Source: an uncultured Clostridia bacterium (lineage in GTDB: Bacteria > Bacillota > Clostridia > Christensenellales > DTU072). From it: a stretch of 34,930 nucleotides of DNA. Positions within the stretch are counted from its first letter, which is position 1; each line of letters starts with the position of its first letter. The position numbers and the translations under genes were made by a program. The stretch covers positions 1 through 34,930 of the forward strand of contig CALVTP010000015.1 in assembly GCA_944362765.1 (NCBI GenBank), written 5' to 3'. The notes under the pieces were generated by a model, which had not been told where the DNA came from, did no database searches, and saw only the letters and a list, made by a program, of their open reading frames with translations. Positions 16,943-25,411 of this stretch are shown piece by piece.

Positions 16943-16971
16943 ATTATAGCATAACCGTTTACCTAAGTAAA
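16943..16971 (-). promoter_or_regulatory. Candidate galK promoter overlapping the operator
   Basis: On the minus strand TATAAT (16943-16948) has TTTACT (16966-16971) 17 bases upstream. The -35 box lies inside the right arm of the palindrome, which fits direct repression. The predicted start is near 16936. Confidence 0.6.
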
Positions 16972-16984
16972 CACTAAGTAAACA
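16957..16984. promoter_or_regulatory. Palindromic operator with tandem half sites between galK and galT
   Basis: GTTTACCTAAGTAAAC (16957-16972) is a perfect 6-4-6 palindrome of the kind bound by LacI/GalR-family regulators. Its right arm belongs to two adjacent direct copies of CTAAGTAAACA (16963-16973 and 16974-16984), so three GTAAAC-type half sites lie in 28 bp. It overlaps the galK -35 box and lies downstream of the galT start point. The regulator is not in the window. Confidence 0.7.
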
Positions 16985-17009
16985 AAATTTTTCTACCAAG
17001 GATTTTATT

Positions 17010-18581
17010 ATGCCTCGCACCAAAAAAATCGTTACCGAATCCCTCCCCGAAACCGATGTTAAGCAAATTAAAGCTCTGCTTTCGACTTTGGTGGAGTACG
17101 CAAAGAAAAAGCTGTATCTTTCCCGCTACGACGGAGTATACGCGTTGAACCGCCTTCTCAGTCTGTTCCGATTCGACTCTCCCGAAGAGCCGCTCCCCGA
17201 TATTCCCGATTTTCAGACGGGATTACTCGACCCTTTGGTCGACTACGCCGTCAAAAACGGGCTGACTACCGATGAGGAACGCCTCCTTTTCGAAACCGAG
17301 ATGATGGGACTTGTAACTCCTTCGGAAGGCGAAGTCATCGCGCGCTTCGACCAGACGTGCTCGATGGAAGGAGCGCCGCGCGCCACTCAATACCTCAACG
17401 AAATTTCCGTCAATTCCAATTATATAAGGATGGCGGACATAAATAAAAACATCCGTTGGACGGCAAATTTTCCGGAAGGCAATCTGTGCGTCACAATCAA
17501 CCTGTCGAAGCCCGAAAAATCCAATGCGGAAGTGGCAAGACAAAAATCGCTCCCGCAGACGGGCTACCCGAAATGTATGCTCTGCCTTGAAAATCTCGGC
17601 TTCCGTGGTTCTCTGACCCACCCCGCAAGAGAGACGATAAGGATAATCCCGCTTTTCCTGAACGACGAAGCGTGGTTCATGCAATTTTCCCCTTACGTCT
17701 ACTTCGACGAACACGTCATCGCCGTCTCGGAAACCCACCACCCCATGCAGATAACCGACGAAACTTTCGTAAGGCTGATGGACTTCACCGAGATGTTCCC
17801 GCATTACTTTTTGGGGTCGAATGCCGATCTGCCGATAGTCGGCGGCAGCATATTAAGCCACGAGCACTACCAGGGCGGCAAAAAGGTGCTGCCGATGTTC
17901 TCTCGTCCCGCAAGGAAGAATTTTGCTTCAAAAAAGTATCCTTCCGTATCCATAGCTACATTAGATTGGTATAATTCCGTCATCAGGTTGACCGGTAGGA
18001 TACGCGACGAAGTGCAGGCGGCAGCGCACGATATTTTGGCGGCGTGGCGTAGTTACAGCGACGAAAGTCAACATGTTATTGCGAAAACCGACCAACCTCA
18101 CAATACCGTAACTCCGATAGCGACGATGGAAAACGACAATTACGTATTGTATATGATTTTACGTAATAACCGCACCGATGAGTTGCACCCCTACGGCATA
18201 TTCCATCCTACCGAGGACATGCACAACATAAAAAAGGAAGGTATCGGGCTTATCGAGGCAATGGGAACGTTTATCCTCCCCGGCAGGCTTCAAAAGGAAC
18301 TTTCCGCGATCGCAAAAATCCTTTCGGACGGCAATACTCCCGATTTCAGATCGCTTTCCGAGGAGAACAATCCTTTGTCGAAGCACTTTGACATGATAAT
18401 TCAGATGGTCAACGAATTCGGCACCTCGCTGAGCACAAAGGAGGCTCGGAGCAAGATAATAGACAGAGTCAACACCACCTGCCAAAAGATTTTGGAGTGC
18501 ACCGCCGTCTTCAAAAACACCGAAGATGGTCAAAAGGCATTCGAAAAGTTTTTAAACTCCGTTGAAATAACCTTGGCGTAG
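17010..18581 (+). CDS. galT: UDP-glucose:hexose-1-phosphate uridylyltransferase, class II
   Basis: Leloir enzyme that exchanges UMP between UDP-glucose and galactose-1-phosphate. The 523-residue length and sequence are those of the Gram-positive class II GalT, not the about 350-residue class I. Visible motifs are CMLC (189-192), RIIPLFLNDEAWFMQFSPY, YFDEHVIAVSETHHPM, and the active-site segment LPIVGGSILSHEHYQGG with His284 and His286. It is divergent from galK. The ATG has AAGGA 7 nt upstream. The stop codon is followed after one base by the dnaX ATG. Confidence 0.96.
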   Translation: MPRTKKIVTESLPETDVKQIKALLSTLVEYAKKKLYLSRYDGVYALNRLLSLFRFDSPEEPLPDIPDFQTGLLDPLVDYAVKNGLTTDEERLLFETEMMGLVTPSEGEVIARFDQTCSMEGAPRATQYLNEISVNSNYIRMADINKNIRWTANFPEGNLCVTINLSKPEKSNAEVARQKSLPQTGYPKCMLCLENLGFRGSLTHPARETIRIIPLFLNDEAWFMQFSPYVYFDEHVIAVSETHHPMQITDETFVRLMDFTEMFPHYFLGSNADLPIVGGSILSHEHYQGGKKVLPMFSRPARKNFASKKYPSVSIATLDWYNSVIRLTGRIRDEVQAAAHDILAAWRSYSDESQHVIAKTDQPHNTVTPIATMENDNYVLYMILRNNRTDELHPYGIFHPTEDMHNIKKEGIGLIEAMGTFILPGRLQKELSAIAKILSDGNTPDFRSLSEENNPLSKHFDMIIQMVNEFGTSLSTKEARSKIIDRVNTTCQKILECTAVFKNTEDGQKAFEKFLNSVEITLA

Positions 18582-18582
18582 C

Positions 18583-20196
18583 ATGGCATATCTCACGCTT
18601 TACAGAAAATATCGTCCCGACAAATGGGAAAACGTCATCGGTCAGCCGTTTATCGTCAGGACGCTCATCAATCAGATAGAGCGCTCCGAGGTTGCGCACG
18701 CCTATCTTTTCACCGGTACGCGGGGCACGGGAAAGACTTCTTCCGCAAAGATATTTGCACGCGCCATAAACTGTCTCCACCCCGTCAACGGTTCTCCCTG
18801 CGGTGAGTGTGAAGTCTGCCGCGCACTGCAAAGCGAAAGCAATCTTGACATCATCGAACTGGACGCCGCAAGCAACAACGGCGTCGAAGAGATTCGCGAT
18901 ATCACGGCGAAAGTTCAATATCCGCCTACCACCGGGAAATACAAGGTCTATATCATAGACGAAGTGCACATGCTGTCGGCGTCGGCATTCAACGCCCTTT
19001 TAAAAACTTTGGAGGAGCCGCCGGCGCACGCCGTCTTTATCCTTGCTACCACCGAAGTTCACAAGCTTCCGCAGACTATTCTGTCGCGCTGCATGCGCTT
19101 CGATTTCAGGTTGGTAGCCAAGGAAGAGCTGACCCGCCATCTTCAACGCATTCTGACAAACGAAGGCGTCAGGTTCGAAACGGGCGCATTGGATCTTGTC
19201 GCGGCGCAGGGCGAAGGCTCCGTCAGGGATACCCTGTCGCTTCTGGACATGTGTCTCGCGTACTCTCCCGAGTGTCTCACCGAAAAAGCCGTCTACGACG
19301 TTCTCGGAACTTCCGACTTCGACACGCTGTCCGAAATAGTCGCGGCGACTCTTTCCGGGGATATCCCGAAGGTGCTCTCCGAAACGGAAAATGTCTATAA
19401 TCGCGGCAAAGGTTTTCAGGTGCTTAATAAGGAGCTTTCGGCGTTTATCAGAGAGCTCCTTGCCGTCAAGAACATACCCGCTTACAAGGGCGGATTTTCT
19501 GAGGACGAGTATCTGAAAGTCAAAGCCATCGCCGACGCCAACGACAACTACAAAATTTCCCGCGTCATGGGGATACTCGCAACCGGCGAAGGCGAACTCC
19601 GCTATTCCACGCGTCCGAGAATAACCTTCGAAGCGCTTATCGTAAAAGCCGCTTCGCTCTATACCGACGAAAGCGCCGAGGCGTTAAAGTCGAGGGTGGA
19701 CGAACTTGAAAGAAAGCTTCGTTCCGGCAATTTCCTCTCAGCTCCGGCTGCACCGAAACCCGCGCCCACTGATTCGGAAATTCAAAAAAGGCTAACCGAT
19801 TTTGCGGGTACGGATACCCAAAGCGAAGTTATTGAAGCAAACCTGTTCTCCGACGTTCCGTTCCCCGAGGCGGACGAGCGCGCCGAAGCCCTCATGGGAC
19901 AGCTTATAACCGAAATGCGCAAGGAGCGCAGAATGCTCCTTTATTCCGCGTTGGAGGCGCAGAGCTCCTACCATATCGAAGGAGACGAATTCATTATAAA
20001 CGCCACCGATCCCGCTTCCCGCAACATGCTGACGGAAGAGCACAATCTGAAGGTGTTGAACGAGGCGGCGTTCAGGCTCAGCGGGCTGAAATTTAAAGTA
20101 ACGGGCGGCTTTGCGGGCGGCAAAACCAAACACACCGCGGAGGACAGAGTCAAGCTCTACGAGCTGATGGGCGACAAACTCCGCGACAAAAAATAA
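18583..20196 (+). CDS. dnaX: DNA polymerase III subunit gamma/tau
   Basis: ATPase of the clamp loader that places the sliding clamp and organises the replisome. The 537 residues contain AYLTLYRKYRPDKWENVIGQ, Walker A GTRGTGKT (45-52), the zinc module with Cys64, Cys73, Cys76 and Cys79, DEVHMLSASAFNALLKTLEEPP (Walker B variant DEVH at 126-129) and SRC (168-170). A tau-like C-terminal region of about 170 residues follows. The dnaX-ybaB-recR order is a standard bacterial replication/repair block; what is unusual is that dnaX begins one base after the galT stop, with no strong ribosome site of its own (TTGG only), suggesting reinitiation or coupling to galT. Confidence 0.97.
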   Translation: MAYLTLYRKYRPDKWENVIGQPFIVRTLINQIERSEVAHAYLFTGTRGTGKTSSAKIFARAINCLHPVNGSPCGECEVCRALQSESNLDIIELDAASNNGVEEIRDITAKVQYPPTTGKYKVYIIDEVHMLSASAFNALLKTLEEPPAHAVFILATTEVHKLPQTILSRCMRFDFRLVAKEELTRHLQRILTNEGVRFETGALDLVAAQGEGSVRDTLSLLDMCLAYSPECLTEKAVYDVLGTSDFDTLSEIVAATLSGDIPKVLSETENVYNRGKGFQVLNKELSAFIRELLAVKNIPAYKGGFSEDEYLKVKAIADANDNYKISRVMGILATGEGELRYSTRPRITFEALIVKAASLYTDESAEALKSRVDELERKLRSGNFLSAPAAPKPAPTDSEIQKRLTDFAGTDTQSEVIEANLFSDVPFPEADERAEALMGQLITEMRKERRMLLYSALEAQSSYHIEGDEFIINATDPASRNMLTEEHNLKVLNEAAFRLSGLKFKVTGGFAGGKTKHTAEDRVKLYELMGDKLRDKK

Positions 20197-20247
20197 CTCT
20201 ACACCCGGTAAACCAAAACCGAATATAATAAACGGGAGGTAACAGAT

Positions 20248-20583
20248 ATGGCTAAATTCAACGGCGGCTTCGGCGGCGGCAACATGCAACAGCTGATGAA
20301 GCAGGCGCAGCAGATGCAGGCGAAACTCCAGCAGGCGCAAAAAGAACTCGCCGAAACCGAAGTGGTGGCGCAATCCGGCGGCGGCATGGTCGAAGTGGTG
20401 ATGTGCTGCGACAGGACGCTCTCTTCCATAAAAATCAAACCCGAGGCGGTCGATCCGGATGATGTCGAAATGTTGGAAGACATGATCACGGCGGCGTTCA
20501 ACGAGGCAGTGAAGCTTGTCGAAGAGGAGCAAAACCGCCTGATGGGACCGCTGACGGGCGGCGGACTCGGAGGACTGTTCTGA
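20248..20583 (+). CDS. ybaB: YbaB/EbfC family nucleoid-associated protein
   Basis: Small DNA-binding protein of 111 residues, dimeric in characterised homologues, almost always encoded between dnaX and recR. The sequence starts with a Gly-rich stretch (NGGFGGGNM), then a helix with MKQAQQMQAKLQQAQKEL, then the conserved beta part (GGMVEVVMCCDRTLSSIKI), DVEMLEDMITAAFNEA, and a Gly-rich C-terminal tail (LTGGGLGGLF). An almost ideal GGGAGGT ribosome site precedes the ATG. The stop is one base before the recR ATG. Confidence 0.96.
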   Translation: MAKFNGGFGGGNMQQLMKQAQQMQAKLQQAQKELAETEVVAQSGGGMVEVVMCCDRTLSSIKIKPEAVDPDDVEMLEDMITAAFNEAVKLVEEEQNRLMGPLTGGGLGGLF

Positions 20584-20584
20584 G

Positions 20585-21166
20585 ATGTTCCCCGAAGCGC
20601 TTTCGCGGCTCATCGCCGAATTCAAAAAGCTTCCTTCCGTCGGCATGAAATCGGCGATGCGTTACGCCTATTGCGTACTGGAAATGTCCGACGAGGAAGC
20701 GGAAGATTTTGCGGATTCCATTCTGGAAGTCCGTAAAAAAATTCATATCTGCCCTCTTTGCGGCGATTATACCGAAGGAGAGGTTTGCGAGCGCTGCCAA
20801 ACCGCCGACAAGTCTACTATACTTGTCGTCGGGGAGCCGAAGGACATCCTCGCAATCGAAAAGCTTGGCACCTATGACGGTCTTTACCACGCTCTCCACG
20901 GTCTGTTGGATTTCAGAAAAGGGATAGGTGCCGACAAAATCCGGATTAAGGAGCTTCTTTCCCGCCTGGACGGGGTGAAGGAGGTCATCATTGCCACCAA
21001 CCCCGACATTTCGGGAGAAATGACTGCACACTATATTGCGGGACTGATAAAACCTATGGGCATTAAAGTGACAAGGCTTGCGCACGGCATTCCGATGGGT
21101 TCCGAAATAGAGTATGCCGACGAAATGACGCTCTCGCACGCCCTTTCCGACCGCAAGGAATTGTAA
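20585..21166 (+). CDS. recR: Recombination protein RecR
   Basis: Ring-forming partner of RecO in loading RecA at gaps. The 193 residues have the N-terminal helix-hairpin-helix region (FKKLPSVGMKSAMRYAY), a four-cysteine zinc finger (Cys56, Cys59, Cys68, Cys71), and a Toprim domain with LVVGEPKDILAIE (Glu84) and the C-terminal LAHGIPMGSEIEYADEMTLSHAL. Normal length and complete. It is the last gene of the galT-dnaX-ybaB-recR group and is followed by a strong terminator. Confidence 0.97.
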   Translation: MFPEALSRLIAEFKKLPSVGMKSAMRYAYCVLEMSDEEAEDFADSILEVRKKIHICPLCGDYTEGEVCERCQTADKSTILVVGEPKDILAIEKLGTYDGLYHALHGLLDFRKGIGADKIRIKELLSRLDGVKEVIIATNPDISGEMTAHYIAGLIKPMGIKVTRLAHGIPMGSEIEYADEMTLSHALSDRKEL

Positions 21167-21195
21167 ATTCTTCCGTTCCGTAAGTCCGAAACGCT

Positions 21196-21230
21196 AAAAG
21201 TCCGCTTTTAAAGGCGGACTTTTCGGTTTT
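21196..21230. terminator. Bidirectional terminator between recR and a membrane-protein gene
   Basis: AAAAGTCCGC (21196-21205) and GCGGACTTTT (21214-21223) form a perfect 10-bp stem with an 8-nt loop. On the plus strand TTTTCGGTTTTC follows; on the minus strand the stem also ends in TTTT. It lies between two convergent genes and can serve both. Confidence 0.88.
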
Positions 21231-21295
21231 CTTATTCAATTACTTATCGCTTGCGTCCTTTCTTTCGGACGCTCTAATTGCGTAGGCCGGAAAAG

Positions 21296-21916
21296 CTATT
21301 TCAGTCTGTCGCTTTCAAACAGACTGACTATCTTACTTTCCTTCTTGTCTTCGGGCAGATGTTTCAGGATAAGCATCGTCACGGCATACAGCGTAAACGC
21401 CGTGCCCGCCGCGACAATCGTCCAATCGAAGCCGTAATTCAGGCTGAAACCGTCCATCCCGATCTGCACCAACATGTTGGGGAGCATCATCGCAAGCGAT
21501 GCGATAAGGAAGGAGTATTTGCCGTTTCTTGCAAGTATGAAGGCAATAAATCCGATGATTAACGCGTACGCCCAATTGGTTGTCGCGAAAAACTCGTTCC
21601 CCGTCAGCAGAGCCACCCTCGTCGCTGCATAGATAAGTCCGCCGAACACCAACCCCGCCGCAAATGCCGTGACGGCAGAAGAAAATTTGCTCCTGACGAA
21701 AAACGCCCCGATTATGACGAGGTAAAACAGCGCCGTACCGACGCTGAAATTAAAGGCGCCTATCCTTATCAGCGGAATGAAGTTCAAGCCGACGACGGCA
21801 AGGAAGAATATCAGAGCCGCCGCCCAATGCAGTCGGAAATCTTTTAAAAACGGGCGCCCCGCCCCTACTATAATCATCAGCGCAAGGACGCCCAGAATAA
21901 TCATTGAAATCAACAT
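21296..21916 (-). CDS. Multi-pass membrane protein of unknown function
   Basis: A 206-residue protein made almost entirely of hydrophobic helices: I count about six to seven TM segments (roughly 2-20, 30-50, 58-75, 82-103, 113-130, 135-150, 165-185), with a short charged C-terminal cytosolic tail (LPEDKKESKIVSLFESDRLK). A TM turn carries R-x-G-A-F-N, and GFDWT lies before the last helix. I do not recognise the family with certainty and give no function. AGAGGTG lies just before the ATG. It is separated from the genes on both sides, with two possible -10 boxes at 22025-22041. Confidence 0.75.
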   Translation of the reverse strand: MLISMIILGVLALMIIVGAGRPFLKDFRLHWAAALIFFLAVVGLNFIPLIRIGAFNFSVGTALFYLVIIGAFFVRSKFSSAVTAFAAGLVFGGLIYAATRVALLTGNEFFATTNWAYALIIGFIAFILARNGKYSFLIASLAMMLPNMLVQIGMDGFSLNYGFDWTIVAAGTAFTLYAVTMLILKHLPEDKKESKIVSLFESDRLK

Positions 21917-22079
21917 AAAACACCTCTTGAAGGTAGTTTTACCCGATTTTAAAAAATTATTCGCGGCTGAAAAAAACTTCTCCCGCTCCGAAGCGCGTCG
22001 CTGAAAAAGGTTATGCGCCCGCGTATTATAATTTATTATAGGTCAGAGATAAGGATTCAAATGCTTACACCGCGTCGGC

Positions 22080-22092
22080 ACCGTTAAACGGT
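22080..22092. repeat. Perfect 13-bp dyad
   Basis: ACCGTTAAACGGT (22080-22092) is a perfect palindrome around one central base, 16 bp downstream of the glycosyltransferase-like gene and upstream of the membrane-protein promoter region. It cannot form a useful RNA hairpin because there is no loop, so a protein-binding site is the more likely reading, but a chance dyad is possible. Confidence 0.3.
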
Positions 22093-22108
22093 TGATGAAA
22101 ACGCGAGG

Positions 22109-23212
22109 TTATTTCGCGGAACGCACCGCCTTTTCCTCGGAAACGTCCGGAAGGTTGTAGGCGACCTTTAACAACGCCGCTCCCGCGCTTTCATGGTACT
22201 TCGGCGGACGGCGCGGGGAGAGCTCTCCCGCCGTAAACTTTGAAATAAAAGCTTTAAGCTCCTCTCCGTCGGTGACGCTCTCGGTGAATTTTTTGAGATT
22301 TACCGCATTCAGCTTTTCAAGGTTATCGCGGGGCTTTGTCAGCGCCACTATCTTCCCCGTCAGGAATGCCGCCGCCGTGAAAGAGGACTCCGGAGGCGTG
22401 ATTATGCAGTCGGAAGCTGCATATAAAAGCGCCGGAGAAACTCCTTCGTTATAAGCGTAAAAACCGTCGTTTATCGCAAGAGTATACGCTTCGCGACATT
22501 CTCCCGTGTATGCAAGCGGCGTGACCGAATTGAAATCCGCCCCCTGATACAGCTCCAAATCGCTCTCCTTCAAGGCTATCGCCGTGAGTACCGGTTTATC
22601 CGAGGGAAGCTTCATTATTTTCAGCGCCGCTTCCTTCGTCAATCCGTCCGAAAAACTCTTCATCACGGCAGGTTCGGCAAGGAAAATCTTCTCCTCGGGA
22701 ATTTTGGAGTTGACAAGAGAGGTCTTTACCGCCATATTCGTGACGATGTATGCGTCGATGTAGCTGTTGACCAATTGTCTGTTCAGCGCGTAATCGGAAA
22801 TATACGCCGCCACTTTGAAGGCGCCCGCCAGCCCCGAATCGCGCACGGCTACCGCCTCGTTGAAGGCACCGAATCCGACGCTGACGACCAGCTCCGGAGA
22901 GTAACGGTTGACGATATTCAACATGCGCTTATAAGGCTCCGTCCCTTTCATGGTGTTGTCGGAAACACCGACTTCGTCGACATGGTAACGGATGCGGCTC
23001 TCCCTGAATTTTGCCAGCCGTTTTTGGATATTTGCGGGAATTCCGAAGACTTTTTCGAGAAAGTCTTTCAACGCGTCGGCATACAGCTCCAAGTCGTCAA
23101 TGATGATGACGACGGCGTCCGGAAGGACGGAAAGCATCTCTTCCTTCAACGCAGACGCCTCGGCGACCCTGTCGTCGTCGGTAAAAATCAATATCGTCGG
23201 ACGCTCTATCAC
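22109..23212 (-). CDS. Divergent MGDG-synthase/UgtP-like GT-B protein
   Basis: The 367-residue product (from GTG) has the layout of processive glycolipid glycosyltransferases of the MGDG synthase/UgtP type. RYSPELVVSVGFGAFNEAVA aligns with the family's KPDxIIxTHPF region, YISDYALNRQLVNSYIDAYI with its VxTD...DAY segment, SKIPEEKIFLAEPAVMKSF with the PEEKI-x-GxP-x-xxF motif, and ASDCIITPPESSFTAAAF with the AAADLVITKPGG-type sugar-nucleotide motif. The usual His of THPF and the glycines of KPGG are changed, so it may be inactive or have another donor or acceptor. I placed the start at the GTG at 23212, 17 bp after the RNase J stop, because a strong GGAAGGGGGG precedes it; an upstream TTG at 23266 would overlap RNase J. 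Cotranscribed with RNase J. Confidence 0.7.
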   Translation of the reverse strand: MIERPTILIFTDDDRVAEASALKEEMLSVLPDAVVIIIDDLELYADALKDFLEKVFGIPANIQKRLAKFRESRIRYHVDEVGVSDNTMKGTEPYKRMLNIVNRYSPELVVSVGFGAFNEAVAVRDSGLAGAFKVAAYISDYALNRQLVNSYIDAYIVTNMAVKTSLVNSKIPEEKIFLAEPAVMKSFSDGLTKEAALKIMKLPSDKPVLTAIALKESDLELYQGADFNSVTPLAYTGECREAYTLAINDGFYAYNEGVSPALLYAASDCIITPPESSFTAAAFLTGKIVALTKPRDNLEKLNAVNLKKFTESVTDGEELKAFISKFTAGELSPRRPPKYHESAGAALLKVAYNLPDVSEEKAVRSAK

Positions 23213-23229
23213 GCTCTTCCCCCCTTCCG

Positions 23230-25173
23230 TTACAGCCCGATTATGACCGGCACTATCAACGGACAATGCTTTAAGTTCTTGTAAAAAAGCTTCGTCATCG
23301 TCTTTCTTACGGCTTTATCGGCTTCCTCTACGGGAAGTTCCTCAAAGTCGCCCGCAGCAATTTTCAGCATGACGGCGTTTTTCAATTCTTCCGCAAATTT
23401 TTCGGCGATATTCAAGCCCTTGACCATGATATCGACGGAATTTTCCTGCACGTTGACGACGGCGATGACCACTCCTTCGGAAGCGAGCTTCCGTCTGTCC
23501 ACCATGATGTCTTCTTCCGCCTCGGTGTCCCCTACAAGCATCACCGCACCCGATTTGACGTCGGGACGCCTTTTGAGACCTTGTGCGCTCACTTCGACGC
23601 AAAAGCCAAGTTCGGGTATCAGAATATTGCTGAACGGGATACCCATTTCCTCTGCAAGCTCTGCATGCTTCTTCAGATGACGGTACTCGCCGTGCACGGG
23701 AATAAAGTACTTCGGCTTCAATAATTCGAACATCATTTTCAGCTCCTCGCGGCAGGCGTGCCCCGAAGAATGCACCTCGTAAAGACTTTCGTATATGACG
23801 GAAGCGCCTTTTTTGCAAAGGTTGTTTATTACCTTGTAAATACTCCTTTCGTTCCCGGGAATCGTCGAAGCCGATAAAATGACGGTGTCGTTAGAGCCTA
23901 TTACCACGCGTTTGAAGTCGTCGTTCGACATTCTGGTCAGCGCGCTTTCGGGTTCTCCCTGCGTACCGGTCGCTATTATGCAAAGTCTGTCATCGGGTAT
24001 GCCGGAGATTTTGTCGAGATCGACGACCTTGTCCTCGGGAAGGTTCAATGCTTTCAGCTTCTTTGCGATTTCCGTCATATATTGCATCGACGTACCGCTG
24101 AAAGCCACCCTTCTGGAATACTTCAACGCCACGTTGATGATTTGCTGTACGCGGTGGATGTTGCTTGCAAACGTAGCGACGATTATCCGCCTTCCGGCGT
24201 TGTCGCGGAAGACGTTGTCGAGAGATTTACCAACCGATGACTCACTCATCGTGTAGCCGGGGCGCTCGACGTTGGTGGAGTCCTGCATCAGCAGCAGCAC
24301 CCCCTTTTTCCCGATCTCCGCAATGCGGATGAGATTCATATGCCTTCCGTCTACCGGAGTGTGGTCTATCTTGAAGTCTCCGGTCATGAAAACTACGCCT
24401 TTTGGGGTTCCGATTGAAAGCGCAAGGGAACCCGCAACGGAATGTGTGACTGCGACGAATTCCACTTTAAAGGGTCCGATTTCGACAACGGTGCCGTCGT
24501 CGACGACTCTGCCGTCGGGCTCTTTGAAGCCGTTTCGCCTGAGCTTATGTTCCAAAAACGCGATGGACATCGCAGACGCATAGACGGGGACGCGGACATC
24601 CTTTAAAAAGTACGGAAGCCCCCCGAGATGGTCTTCGTGCGCATGGGTAAGAAGCACCGCCTTGACGCGCCGTGAGTTTTCGGCAAGGTAGCCGTAATCG
24701 GGAATGACGCAGTCGATTCCGGGATTTATCTCGTTGTCGGGAAACGCCATTCCGCAATCGACGACAATTATCGTATCGTCATATTCGAGCGCCGTCATGT
24801 TCTTCCCGATCTCTCCGACGCCGCCGAAAAACATCACTTTCAGCTTCTTTTCCCCTTTTTCCCGCCTCTTTTCGGATACGGTGGCTTTGATAACCGGAGT
24901 TTCCGCCTTACGCTTCACGGAGCCTTTCACGGTTTTAAAGCCGCTTTCAACGATGTTTTCAGACTTTTTGGGAGCGGTTTTTGACTTTCTTGCGGCGGTA
25001 ACGGCACCCTTTCCTTCCTTTCTTGCGGCGGCGCCGAGCCTCACGGACTTTCTTTCCGCGGAGGCAGTCTTTCTCTTTGCCTTTGCCGACTCAACTTTCC
25101 CGCCCGCTTTCGGGGTGTTCCGTTCAACAGCGGCATCCCCGTTTTTTAAAATTTTTTTCTTCCTTTCTTTCAT
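23230..25173 (-). CDS. rnj: Ribonuclease J with a basic N-terminal tail
   Basis: Metallo-beta-lactamase/beta-CASP ribonuclease that acts in mRNA decay and rRNA processing. The 647 residues split into a Lys/Arg/Ala/Ser-rich, probably disordered tail (1-110) and a catalytic core beginning LKVMFFGGVGEIGKNMTALE. The zinc motif HAHEDH covers His177, His179, Asp181 and His182; further motifs are THSVAGSLAL, MTGDFKIDHTPVDG, QDSTNVERPGYTMSE, ATGTQGEPESALTRM and PVHGEYRHLKKHAELA, all as in RNase J. The core is normal in length; the tail is extra compared with Bacillus RNase J1. GGAG precedes the ATG and a good promoter is present. Confidence 0.96.
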   Translation of the reverse strand: MKERKKKILKNGDAAVERNTPKAGGKVESAKAKRKTASAERKSVRLGAAARKEGKGAVTAARKSKTAPKKSENIVESGFKTVKGSVKRKAETPVIKATVSEKRREKGEKKLKVMFFGGVGEIGKNMTALEYDDTIIVVDCGMAFPDNEINPGIDCVIPDYGYLAENSRRVKAVLLTHAHEDHLGGLPYFLKDVRVPVYASAMSIAFLEHKLRRNGFKEPDGRVVDDGTVVEIGPFKVEFVAVTHSVAGSLALSIGTPKGVVFMTGDFKIDHTPVDGRHMNLIRIAEIGKKGVLLLMQDSTNVERPGYTMSESSVGKSLDNVFRDNAGRRIIVATFASNIHRVQQIINVALKYSRRVAFSGTSMQYMTEIAKKLKALNLPEDKVVDLDKISGIPDDRLCIIATGTQGEPESALTRMSNDDFKRVVIGSNDTVILSASTIPGNERSIYKVINNLCKKGASVIYESLYEVHSSGHACREELKMMFELLKPKYFIPVHGEYRHLKKHAELAEEMGIPFSNILIPELGFCVEVSAQGLKRRPDVKSGAVMLVGDTEAEEDIMVDRRKLASEGVVIAVVNVQENSVDIMVKGLNIAEKFAEELKNAVMLKIAAGDFEELPVEEADKAVRKTMTKLFYKNLKHCPLIVPVIIGL

Positions 25174-25215
25174 GTATTCTCCAAAACACGATTATTACTT
25201 AATTAACTTAAAACT

Positions 25216-25244
25216 ATTATAAATTATTCCGTCGAAAATTTCAA
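25216..25244 (-). promoter_or_regulatory. Promoter of the RNase J gene
   Basis: On the minus strand TTGAAA (25239-25244) and TATAAT (25216-25221) are 17 bases apart. Predicted start near 25209, leader about 36 nt, with GGAG 6 nt before the ATG. Confidence 0.75.
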
Positions 25245-25337
25245 CTAAATACGTGCTTTGGCTGACAGCCACGGGTTTTTGTCGGAAAAATTTTAAAAAT
25301 CATCTTCGGTCGTGCGGTTTTTAACCCGATTTTCCGC

Positions 25338-25371
25338 CGGCGCACTCTTTTTTTTCGGGGATATTGCGCCG
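25338..25371. repeat. Inverted repeat upstream of the ilvB promoter
   Basis: CGGCGCA (25338-25344) and TGCGCCG (25365-25371) are 7-bp arms around a 20-nt spacer that contains a run of T, ending 5 bp before the ilvB -35 box. It could be a regulatory site, but no regulator is visible. The rest of the 238-bp gap between the RNase J and ilvB starts holds only the two promoters and a short TGGCTG-A-CAGCCA dyad near 25259. Confidence 0.35.
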
Positions 25372-25376
25372 AAAAA

Positions 25377-25405
25377 TTGCAAATTTTCAAATTGTGTGAT
25401 AGACT
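25377..25405 (+). promoter_or_regulatory. Candidate promoter of ilvB giving a leaderless start
   Basis: TTGCAA (25377-25382) and TAGACT (25400-25405) are 17 bases apart. The expected transcription start, 7 nt after the -10 box, is the A of the ilvB ATG (25412). No ribosome site exists in front of the ATG, which agrees with a leaderless message. No T-box or leader peptide is visible. Confidence 0.5.
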
Positions 25406-25411
25406 TTTAAT

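Noticed and set aside
25259..25271. TGGCTG-A-CAGCCA dyad upstream of ilvB as a terminator or attenuator
   Set aside because: It has no usable loop, no gene ends just before it on the plus strand, and it lies outside the predicted ilvB transcript.
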